A DNA stretch of 64,000 bases from Aggregicoccus sp. 17bor-14 (GTDB lineage: Bacteria > Myxococcota > Myxococcia > Myxococcales > Myxococcaceae). Position 1 is the stretch's first letter. Every line of letters starts with the position of its first letter. Below are positions 6,661 to 13,436 of the stretch, one piece after another. Under the pieces are notes generated by a model. It was not told the DNA's origin. It worked only from the letters and a program-made list of their open reading frames with translations, and did not search any database. The DNA lies in the NCBI RefSeq assembly GCF_009659535.1, contig NZ_VJZZ01000013.1:62001-126000 (forward strand), written 5' to 3'. The position numbers and the translations under genes are program-made.

Positions 6661-9561
6661 ATGCGCCCGTCCCCTCCGTCACTTCCGTCCGAAGAGACCT
6701 CCGCTGCCGTCCGGGAGCGCGAGCGCGCGTCCGGTCTGCCCGAAGAGCTGCGCGGCCTGCAGGGGCTGCTCGGCGCCCTGGACGGCGCGGGGCTCGCCTA
6801 CTTCGACGCCGAGGGGCGCCACCGCTACGTGAGCGGCCCCTACGCCGCGCTGCTGGGCGCGGGCGCCGCGGCGCCGCCGGCATCCGACGCCCACCGCGCG
6901 CCCCCGCCCGCCGAGGAGCTCGTGCGGGCGCTCGCCGGCGCGGCCGATGCGCTCTCCGCCTCGCTGGACCTGCGCGCCACGCTCGCGGCGATCGGCGCGC
7001 TGGCAGTGCCCGCGCTCGCGGACTGGTGCGCGGTGGACGTGCTCGCGGACGACGGGCGCCTCGAGCGGCTCGAGGTGGCGCACGCCGACCCCGAGCGCGC
7101 GCACCTCGCCGCGCGCGTGCGGGCGCTCGCGCCCGTGGACGTAGGCGGCGCAGGCGGCGCCACGGGGCCCGGCGGCGTGGGGCACGCGGTGGACCCGGGG
7201 CACGCCGGAGCCGACGGGCGGCGAGCACCGCCGGCGCACGCGGTGCAGATGCACGCAGTGCAGGTCGTCGAGGACTTCGCGCCGCTGCTGGAGCGCGCGC
7301 TGCGCGAGGGGACGCTGGAGCCCGGGAGCGAGCGCGCGCAGCTGCTCTCGGCGCTCGCGCCGCGCTCGCTGCTGGTGGCGCCGCTGCTCAGCCGGGGCCG
7401 GCGCCTGGGCGCGCTCACGCTGCTGACGAACGCGGCGAGCGGGCGCCGCTACGGCCCTCGGGACGTGGCGCTGGGCGAGGCGCTGGCGCGGCGGGTGGCG
7501 CTCGCGCTGGACAACGCGCTGCTGCACCGCGCGGCGCAGGAGGCGCGCGAGCGCATCGAGCGGCTGCAGGCGGTGACGGCGGCGCTCTCGGAGGCGGCGA
7601 GCCCCGCGGAGGTGGCGGACGTCATCGCGAGCCAGGGCACGCTCGCGCTGGGCGCGGACGCGGGCGTGGTGATGGTGCTCTCGGGAGACGGGCGCGAGCT
7701 GCGGCTCGCGAGCGCGCGCGGCTACCCCGCCGAGGCGCTCGCGCGCTGGGGGCACCTGCCGCTGGAGCTCTCGCACCCGCTCACGGACGCGGTGCGCGCA
7801 GGCGACCCCACGCGCGTGGTGCAGCTGCCCACGCTGCTCGAGCGCGACCGGCGCTACCCGCACCTCGCCGCAGGCCCCCGCGTGCCGCACGAGGCGCTCG
7901 CCGCGGTGGCGCTGCGCGCAGGCGGCCGGGTGATGGGCGTGGTGGGGCTCTCCTTCCTCGGCCCCCGCGCGCTGCAGGCTCCCGAGCGCGAGCTGCTGCT
8001 CGCGCTCGCGCGCCAGGGTGGCCAGGCGCTGGAGCGCGCGCGCCTGTACGAGGCGGAGCGGCGCGCGCGGCGCGAGGCGCAGGAGGCGCTGCGGGCCGGC
8101 GAGGTCGCGCGCGCGCAGCTCGCGGCGAGCGAGGCGCGCTTCCGGCGCGTGGTGGACAGCGGGATGCTGGGCATCTGCTTCTGGGATGCGAGCGGGCGGG
8201 TGACGGACGCGAACGCGGTGTTCCTCTCGCTCGTGGGCCGCAGCCGCCAGGAGCTGGGGCTGCTGCGCCTGGACGCGCTCTTCCCCGAGCCGCTCGCGCA
8301 CGAGGAGCTGGAGCGGCGCGGCGTGCACGCGCCCTACGAGACGGAGCTCGCGCGCGCGGACGGCGCGCGGGTGCCGGTGCTGATGGGCGGGGCGCGGCTC
8401 TCGCCCGGCGGCGCGGGCGTCTCCTTCGTGCTGGACGTGACCGAGCGCCACCGCGCCGAGGCCGAGCGCGCGGACACGCTGAGCCTGCTGGGCTCGCTGC
8501 TGGCCACCGCGCCCGTGGGGCTGTGCTTCGTGGACCGCTCGCTGCGCTTCACGCACGTGAACGAGAGCCTCGCCGCGCTCACCCACGCGCCGGTGGAGGC
8601 GCACCTCGGGCGCAGCGTCTCGGACGTGGCGCCCGCGGCGCTCGCGCTCGCGCTGCAGGGGAGCTTTCGCCGGGTGTTCGCGGAAGGGGTGGCGCTGCCG
8701 GAGCAGGAGCTGGCGGCGCCGCGCGCGGACGGCAGCCCCGGCCACTTCCAGGCCAGCTTCTACCCGGTGCTGGACCGCACGGGGCAGGTGGCGCTGGCGG
8801 GCGCGGTGCTGGTGGACCTCACCGAGCGCAAGCACGCGGAGGAGCAGCTGGAGGAGGCGGCGGAGTTCCGCGAGCGCTTCCTGGGCATCGTGAGCCACGA
8901 CCTGCGCACGCCCCTGCAGGCGAGCATGCTCGCGGCGAGCCTGCTGCTGCGCGCGGAGGACCTGCCGGAGCGCCACCAGAAGCTCGCGCGCCGCATCGCC
9001 ACGAGCACCGAGCGCATGGGGCGGATGATCTCCGAGCTGCTCGACTTCACGCGCTCGCGCCTGGGCGGCGGCATCCCGGTGGAGCGGCGCGCGGTGGACC
9101 TGGCGGGCCTGTGCCAGGAGGTGCTGGACGAGGTGGGGCTGGGCGCGGGCGAGGGGCAGCTGCAGCTCATCTTGGAGGGCAACGAGGGCGAGGGCCCCTG
9201 CACGGGCGAGTGGGACCCGGGCCGCATCGCGCAGGTGGTGCAGAACCTGGTGACCAACGCGCTGAAGCACGGCGCGCCGGGGGCCCCCGTCACGCTGCGC
9301 CTGGTGGGCGAGGCCGAGGGGGTGCGCCTGAGCGTGCACAACCGCGGCGCCCCCATCCCGCCCACCCTGCTGCCCGAGCTCTTCAACCCCTTCCGCCGCG
9401 GCGCGCGCCGCAGCGCCGCCAGCGGCGCGAGCGAGGGGCTGGGGCTGGGGCTGTACATCGCGCGCGCGGTGCTCGCCGCCCACGGGGGCCACATCGAGGC
9501 CCACTCGAGCGCCGAGGAGGGCACCACCTTCCAGGTGTACCTGCCCCGTGGGCCAGGGTGA
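6661..9561 (+). CDS. PAS-GAF-GAF-PAS-PAS sensor histidine kinase
   Basis: 966 aa, soluble, with no membrane segments. In order: a short PAS-like stretch (about 35-70), GAF 1 (about 85-285, interrupted by a Gly/Ala/Pro-rich insert near 160-200), GAF 2 (about 310-460), PAS (about 490-605), PAS (about 610-725), then HisKA with phospho-acceptor His746 in SHDLRTPL and a HATPase domain (N-box NLVTNAL near 862, glycine motif GLGLGLY near 925). The G1 box reads HNRGAPIP, with Asn where Asp normally contacts adenine, and the DHp domain ends in the LLDFTRSRLGGGIP signature shared by seven other kinases here. It ends in the kinase with no receiver, so it is an orphan kinase. Confidence 0.92.
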   Translation: MRPSPPSLPSEETSAAVRERERASGLPEELRGLQGLLGALDGAGLAYFDAEGRHRYVSGPYAALLGAGAAAPPASDAHRAPPPAEELVRALAGAADALSASLDLRATLAAIGALAVPALADWCAVDVLADDGRLERLEVAHADPERAHLAARVRALAPVDVGGAGGATGPGGVGHAVDPGHAGADGRRAPPAHAVQMHAVQVVEDFAPLLERALREGTLEPGSERAQLLSALAPRSLLVAPLLSRGRRLGALTLLTNAASGRRYGPRDVALGEALARRVALALDNALLHRAAQEARERIERLQAVTAALSEAASPAEVADVIASQGTLALGADAGVVMVLSGDGRELRLASARGYPAEALARWGHLPLELSHPLTDAVRAGDPTRVVQLPTLLERDRRYPHLAAGPRVPHEALAAVALRAGGRVMGVVGLSFLGPRALQAPERELLLALARQGGQALERARLYEAERRARREAQEALRAGEVARAQLAASEARFRRVVDSGMLGICFWDASGRVTDANAVFLSLVGRSRQELGLLRLDALFPEPLAHEELERRGVHAPYETELARADGARVPVLMGGARLSPGGAGVSFVLDVTERHRAEAERADTLSLLGSLLATAPVGLCFVDRSLRFTHVNESLAALTHAPVEAHLGRSVSDVAPAALALALQGSFRRVFAEGVALPEQELAAPRADGSPGHFQASFYPVLDRTGQVALAGAVLVDLTERKHAEEQLEEAAEFRERFLGIVSHDLRTPLQASMLAASLLLRAEDLPERHQKLARRIATSTERMGRMISELLDFTRSRLGGGIPVERRAVDLAGLCQEVLDEVGLGAGEGQLQLILEGNEGEGPCTGEWDPGRIAQVVQNLVTNALKHGAPGAPVTLRLVGEAEGVRLSVHNRGAPIPPTLLPELFNPFRRGARRSAASGASEGLGLGLYIARAVLAAHGGHIEAHSSAEEGTTFQVYLPRGPG

Positions 9562-9690
9562 GCGTCCGCGCGAGGACAGTAGAGTGCGTCCAGAGGGTCG
9601 GCGCTCCCGGATCTCCCGGCTAGCCTGCACCCCCGCGCGCGGGCCCTCGGCACCGCGACCTCCCGCCGGTGAGGCACACATGAGGTGTGG

Positions 9691-11139
9691 ATGAGCGAGC
9701 GCCGTTCGCGTCCGGGCCGCAAGGGCAGCGTGCACCGCTGGCGCACGCGCAGCCCCGACTCCGGGCACGACTCGAGCCCGGACGCGCTGCCGGCGGCCGC
9801 TCCGCGCGAGGCGCCTCCGGCCGCGGACGGGGGCGCTGCACCCGAGCGCGTCCCTGCGCCTGGCCGTGCTGCGGCAAAGCGCAGCGCTTCGGCAGACCGC
9901 AGCGCTTCGGCAGACCGCAGGGCTTCGACAGAGCGCAGCGCTTCGGCAGACCGCAGGGCTTCGACAGAGCGCAGCGCCGCACCTGCGCGCGCGGCCGGGG
10001 AGGAGCGCGGGAGCTCGGCCGCAGGCGCGGCGAGCGCAGCCCCCGCGCAGCTCGCCGGGCTGCTCGCGGACAGTGTCGCGGATGCGCTCTTCATGCTGGA
10101 TGCGCGCGGGCACGTGACGTGGATGAACGCCTCCGCCGAGCGGCTCTTCGGCTGGCGCCACGCGGAGCTCGCCGGGCGCACGCTGCACGAGGCAGTGCAC
10201 GCGCGGCGTCCGGACGGGCGCCCCTTCCCCGCGCGCGAGTGCCCGCTGGGCCGCGTGGTGGTGACGGGCGAGACGGTGCAGCACCACGAGGACACCTTCT
10301 TCCACCGCGACGGCACGCCCGTGCCGGTGCTCTGCAGCAACGCGCCGGTGCGGGTGGACGGGCAGCTCGCGGGGGCGGCGCTCTCCATCCACGACCTGCG
10401 GCTGCGGCGCGCGGCGAGCGAGGCGGCGCGCCAGCGCGCCGCGCTCGAGCAGCAGCTGGTGGGCATCGTGAGCCACGACCTGCGCAACCCGCTCAACGCC
10501 ATCGCGCTCTCGGTGCAGACGCTGCTGCGCCGCCCCGGAGCGCTCGAGCGCGAGCTGGGGCTGCTGCGGCGCATCTCGGACGCGGCGGCGCGCGCGAACC
10601 GGATGATCCACGGCCTGCTGGACTTCACGCAGGCGCGGCTCGGCGGTGCGCTGCCGGTGCACCCGCGCAGCTGCGACCTGCACGCGCTCGCGCGCCAGGG
10701 CGTGGAGGAGCTGCAGGCGGCGCATCCCGGTCGCACCCTGCAGCTGAGCTGCGAGGGAGATGCGCGCGGGCGCTGGGACCCGGACCGCCTGGGGCAGCTG
10801 GTGGGGAACCTGGTGGGCAACGCCCTGCAGTACAGCCCGGCGAGCGCGCCGGTGCGGGTGGTCACGCGCGCGCTGTCGGCAGAGGCGGGCGACGGCGTGG
10901 AGCTGAGCGTGCACAACACCGGCGAGCCCATCCCGGAGGCCCTGCTGCCCCACCTCTTCGAGCCGCTCACGCGCGGCGAGGGGGCCGCGCGCCGCAACGG
11001 CAGCATCGGGCTCGGGCTCTTCATCGTGCACCACATCGTGCAGGCGCACGGCGGGCGCATCGAGGTGCAGTCCACGCGCGAGGACGGCACCTGCTTCCGC
11101 GTGTGGCTGCCGCGCGAGGGTGCGAAGCCCGCGGCGTAG
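9691..11139 (+). CDS. PAS sensor histidine kinase with repetitive N-terminal tail
   Basis: 482 aa. Residues 1-115 are disordered and low complexity, including six 6-residue units (RSASAD/RRASTE) encoded by an 18-bp tandem repeat. A PAS domain follows (about 120-235), then HisKA with His262 in SHDLRNPL, the family signature LLDFTQARLGG, and HATPase with HNTGEPIP as an Asn-type G1 box and GLGLFIV. The ATG at 9691 has GAGG five bases upstream; a GTG at 9685 is the alternative. It is 129 bp after the previous kinase on the same strand, and the two may have arisen by duplication. No output domain. Confidence 0.9.
   Translation: MSERRSRPGRKGSVHRWRTRSPDSGHDSSPDALPAAAPREAPPAADGGAAPERVPAPGRAAAKRSASADRSASADRRASTERSASADRRASTERSAAPARAAGEERGSSAAGAASAAPAQLAGLLADSVADALFMLDARGHVTWMNASAERLFGWRHAELAGRTLHEAVHARRPDGRPFPARECPLGRVVVTGETVQHHEDTFFHRDGTPVPVLCSNAPVRVDGQLAGAALSIHDLRLRRAASEAARQRAALEQQLVGIVSHDLRNPLNAIALSVQTLLRRPGALERELGLLRRISDAAARANRMIHGLLDFTQARLGGALPVHPRSCDLHALARQGVEELQAAHPGRTLQLSCEGDARGRWDPDRLGQLVGNLVGNALQYSPASAPVRVVTRALSAEAGDGVELSVHNTGEPIPEALLPHLFEPLTRGEGAARRNGSIGLGLFIVHHIVQAHGGRIEVQSTREDGTCFRVWLPREGAKPAA
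9880..9987. repeat. 18-bp coding minisatellite
   Basis: Five clear 18-bp units (9880-9969) and one degenerate unit (9970-9987) in tandem. The consensus is CGCAGCGCTTCGGCAGAC, alternating with a CGCAGGGCTTCGACAGAG variant. Each encodes six residues (RSASAD or RRASTE) in the kinase N-terminal tail. Unit length is a multiple of three, so copy-number change keeps the frame. Confidence 0.9.
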
Positions 11140-11185
11140 GCGTCATCTTGGCGCCTGGGCGAGCACGTCTCCCACGCTCGGAGGA

Positions 11186-11269
11186 GAAGCCGGACGGGAC
11201 GGGCTCCTCTCGTGGGCGCCGAGCGCGCGCGGGCGTCGGCCTGCGCGGCGCTCCGGGGATTCGCAGGAG
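11186..11269. repeat. Left arm of long imperfect inverted repeat
   Basis: Aligned by hand to the reverse complement of 11790-11874, roughly 73 of 85 positions match with one single-base gap. The longest identical blocks are around CGCCGAGCGCGCGC and GCGCTCCGGGGA. The copies face each other across about 520 bp that includes the 25-bp inverted pair. Confidence 0.75.
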
Positions 11270-11372
11270 CAAACTCACGTGCGGCGGGAGCGACGAGGCC
11301 TCTCGCTCTTCACGCGCTTCGGTCACCGAAGTGCACGCGCGTGCGGGTTCGGCGGGGGCAGGTCCGTGCGCA

Positions 11373-11649
11373 CCTGTTCTGAGATGTCGGGGGTTTTGCT
11401 GAACAATTTTCAGAGCTCGAGCGGTCCGCGGGCACAACGGGCGACCCCCGGAGGAAGCCTCACCGCGGGCCTCGGTCGGGCCCCTCGATGCGCAGACGGA
11501 GCGAGGCGCGCGCTACCCTGCGCTGCCCCGGGCGTCCGGGCGCAGGTGCGCAACCAGATTCAACGCTCCTTCTGGTGCGGACCTCGTCCCAGCCGCGAGG
11601 CCTCGAACCGGTAAGGCTTACCGGAAAACCCCCGACATCTCAGAACAGG
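11373..11649. mobile_element. MITE-like unit with 25-bp perfect terminal inverted repeats
   Basis: A 277-bp segment whose ends are perfect inverted copies: 11373-11397 begins CCTGTTCTGAGATGTC and ends in GGGGGTTTT, and 11625-11649 is its exact reverse complement. The interior has no transposase. A second perfect 8-bp palindrome (CCGGTAAG-G-CTTACCGG, 11608-11624) abuts the right end. I find no clear target-site duplication (flanks gcgca and agcgc). It could be a non-autonomous insertion element or a relic; an IS family cannot be assigned. Confidence 0.55.
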
Positions 11650-11704
11650 AGCGCGCGACTCTGCTCCGGGAAGGGGTGCCCTTCGGGGGCGCAGCTCGGT
11701 GCGG

Positions 11705-11757
11705 TGCTGTGTACAAACCTCGGGACTTTCGAAATCTCCCGAGGTTTGTACACAGCA
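11705..11757. repeat. Long perfect hairpin
   Basis: Arms 11705-11725 and 11737-11757 are 21-bp perfect reverse complements (TGCTGTGTACAAACCTCGGGA). They are separated by an 11-base loop that itself contains the palindrome TTTCGAAA. RNA from either strand would form a very stable stem. It lies between the MITE-like unit and the right arm of the outer repeat. Function is unknown; termination, recombination or a small structured RNA are all possible. Confidence 0.85.
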
Positions 11758-11789
11758 GCGCGCAGCACTCCATCCGACACCCCTCTCCT

Positions 11790-11874
11790 CTCCTGCGCTT
11801 CCCCGGAGCGCTGCGCAGGGCGGCGCCAGCGCGCGCTCGGCGCAGGCGACAGGTGCCCGTCCCGTGCCGGCTTC
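11790..11874. repeat. Right arm of long imperfect inverted repeat
   Basis: Inverted partner of 11186-11269. In the minus frame the two arms encode similar peptide strings (LLRxPGAxRRxxPARARR), but both frames are interrupted and compositionally biased, so I treat this as shared ancestry of the DNA and not as a gene. Confidence 0.7.
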
Positions 11875-11915
11875 CCCACAGAGCCGATGCGCGCGGGGCA
11901 CAGCGGGAGCGCACT

Positions 11916-11950
11916 TCCCTCACCCCGACCTTTTCCCAGCGGGAGAGGGA
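11916..11950. repeat. REP-like palindrome (LTPTLSQRE type)
   Basis: Sequence TCCCTCACCCCGACC, TTTT, CCCAGCGGGAGAGGGA with stem CCCTC/GAGGG and inner TCCC-AGC-GGGA. This is the widespread bacterial REP type whose translation reads LTPTLSQRERE. It sits immediately 3' of the minus-strand receiver-PAS gene (stop 11958), a typical REP position. Two relatives occur at 20372 and 24986. Confidence 0.7.
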
Positions 11951-11957
11951 GCACGCG

Positions 11958-12893
11958 TCAGTGCAGGGTGGTGCTCGGGGTGGGCGCCTCGTGATCACTG
12001 CTGCGCCGGCCGCTGCTCCGGTGCGCCTCGGGCACTTCGATCAACGAGAGCCCCACGCCGCGCACGTGCCCGCCGTCGGTGAGCAGCGGGAAGTAGCTCG
12101 CCTGCACCTCGCGCACGGCGCCGGAGCCGGGTGGGTGCTCGAACGCGAGCGGCACGCCGCCCAGCGCGCGCCCCGTGGCGATGACGTGCTGCGCGTGCAC
12201 CTGCAGGTAGGGCGCGAGCTCGGGCGCGAGCTGCGCGAGCGGCGCGCCGCCCAGCGCGCGCTCCTCCGCCACGTCCAGCAGCCGCGCGAGCGCGGGGTTG
12301 AGCTGCACCAGCCGCATGTCGGGCGAGAGCACGCCGAGCGCCACTGGCGCCGCGGAGACGAGCGCCCCGGCGAGCGCCGGCTCGCCGACGCCCACGTCCC
12401 CGTCCGTCTCCGTGCTGCCGCTGCCCACCGCTCCCACCGCGCGCTCCATCACGCTGCGCTCGCGATCGCGCAGCAGCGCCCGGTGCTCCTCGAGCCTTCG
12501 CGCCTGCAGGTAGAGGTCCACGAACACCGCCACCTTCGTGCGCAGGATGTCCGGGTCGTAGGGCTTCACGATGTAGTCGGCCGCGCCGCGCGCGTAGCCC
12601 TCGCGCACCAGGGCCTGCTCGCTGGAGAAGGCGGTGATGAAGAGCAGGGGCAGGTGGCGCGTGCGCTCGCGGGCGCGGATGAGCTTCGCCGTCTCGAAGC
12701 CGTCCAGCCCCGGCATCTGCACGTCCAGCAGCACGCAGGCGAAGTCCTCGCGCAGCAGCGCCGCGAGCGCCTCGCGGCCGCTCTGCGCGCGCACGAGGCG
12801 CTGGCCGAGCGGTTCCAGCACCGCCTCGAGCGCGAGCAGGTTCGCGGGAATGTCGTCCACGAGCAGCACGCTGGCCTGGGCCGGAGAGTCCAT
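11958..12893 (-). CDS. Receiver-PAS protein without output domain
   Basis: 311 aa from the ATG at 12891-12893; upstream in-frame codons are Arg/Pro-rich and unlikely to be translated. The receiver (residues 7-125) has VDD, phospho-acceptor Asp57 and Lys110, all canonical. A helical linker (125-175) and a PAS-like domain (about 185-290, ALVSAAPVALGVLSPD) follow, ending without a kinase. The receiver is very similar to that of the 45016-47556 receiver-PAS-PAS-GAF-kinase (shared ANLLALxAVLEPLGQRLV and LLDVQMPGLDGFETAKLI), so this may be a truncated relative. The 3' end abuts a REP and the inverted-repeat region. It is divergent from a single-domain receiver gene. Confidence 0.88.
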   Translation of the reverse strand: MDSPAQASVLLVDDIPANLLALEAVLEPLGQRLVRAQSGREALAALLREDFACVLLDVQMPGLDGFETAKLIRARERTRHLPLLFITAFSSEQALVREGYARGAADYIVKPYDPDILRTKVAVFVDLYLQARRLEEHRALLRDRERSVMERAVGAVGSGSTETDGDVGVGEPALAGALVSAAPVALGVLSPDMRLVQLNPALARLLDVAEERALGGAPLAQLAPELAPYLQVHAQHVIATGRALGGVPLAFEHPPGSGAVREVQASYFPLLTDGGHVRGVGLSLIEVPEAHRSSGRRSSDHEAPTPSTTLH

Positions 12894-12895
12894 GC

Positions 12896-12980
12896 CCTTC
12901 AACCTAGTCAGCCTCGCAACGCGGGCTCCGCGCGCCTGCCCGGCTGCCCTCCGGCCGGAGGAGCCCCGTGCGGTTGAAGG
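12896..12980. promoter_or_regulatory. Inverted 9-mers in divergent promoter region
   Basis: CCTTCAACC at 12896-12904 and its exact reverse complement GGTTGAAGG at 12972-12980 flank most of the 137-bp gap between the divergent receiver genes. Such paired half-sites could bind a looping or autoregulatory factor. No match to a known operator. Confidence 0.3.
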
Positions 12981-13030
12981 TGCGACAAAGGCCACCGTCC
13001 GTGGGCGCAAGGGGGATAGACGCGACCCCC

Positions 13031-13402
13031 ATGACTTCATCTCCCCCCCGCCCCATCCTCGTCGTCGAGGACGAGCACGACATCCGCGAGGCGGTGAGCG
13101 ACCTGCTGCAGATGGAGGGCTACGCCGTGGAGACGGCGTGCAACGGCCAGGAGGCGCTCGAGCTGCTCGAGCGGCCGGCGGACCCCTGCCTCATCCTGCT
13201 GGACGTGATGATGCCGGTGATGGACGGGCACGCCTTCATGGCCCGCCTGCGGGCGCACGAGCGCCACGCGCGCATCCCGGTGGTCATCACCAGCGCGAGC
13301 CCCCAGGTGCCCGAGGGCGCGCGCGCGCACCTGCGCAAGCCCTACGAGCTGCACCGGCTGCTGGACGTGATCGCCGAGCACCGCACGGAGTCCCACACCT
13401 GA
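13031..13402 (+). CDS. Single-domain response regulator (CheY-like)
   Basis: 123 aa: only a receiver. Acidic pocket VEDE, phospho-acceptor Asp58 (LILLDVMMP), switch Ser/Thr in ITSAS and Lys103 in LRKPYE are all present, so it should be phosphorylatable. The ATG at 13031 gives a normal N-terminus. It lies 34 bp before a receiver-PAS-kinase and probably shares its transcript, so it may take phosphate from that kinase or shuttle it to others. Confidence 0.92.
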   Translation: MTSSPPRPILVVEDEHDIREAVSDLLQMEGYAVETACNGQEALELLERPADPCLILLDVMMPVMDGHAFMARLRAHERHARIPVVITSASPQVPEGARAHLRKPYELHRLLDVIAEHRTESHT

Positions 13403-13436
13403 AGCCCGTCCTCGATGCTGGGGAAGCCGCCGCCCG

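Larger units (their letters stand above)
11140..11957. other. Gene-free region of nested inverted repeats
   Basis: The 818 bases between the kinase ending at 11139 and the convergent receiver-PAS gene ending at 11958 hold no convincing coding sequence. They contain, from outside in, an imperfect inverted pair of about 85 bp (11186-11269 and 11790-11874), a perfect 25-bp inverted pair (11373-11397 and 11625-11649), a 21-bp-arm hairpin (11705-11757) and a REP-like palindrome (11916-11950). Local A/T content around 11394-11415 is higher than in neighbouring genes. It looks like accumulated mobile or REP-type DNA rather than an ordinary intergenic gap. Confidence 0.7.

Noticed and set aside
9620-9982. 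Cys/Lys-rich repetitive minus-strand peptide (CALSKP/CGLPKR)n
   Set aside because: It is the antisense reading of the 18-bp coding minisatellite inside the kinase gene, and there is no ribosome site or independent support.
9880-9987. CRISPR-like array
   Set aside because: The 18-bp units are contiguous with no spacers and are translated in frame.
6679-11049. A 1456-codon open frame on the minus strand opposite two kinases, and other antisense frames over 500 codons
   Set aside because: It lies antisense to two well-supported kinases. Its composition (His, Arg, Ala, Gln) is the usual shadow of high third-position GC, and it has no domain-like pattern.
11676-11957. Possible coding sequence inside the repeat region (peptides like LLRFPGALRRAAPARARR and LTPTFSQRERE)
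   Set aside because: The frames are short, run through inverted repeats and a REP element, and the similarity between arms is explained by the DNA repeat itself.
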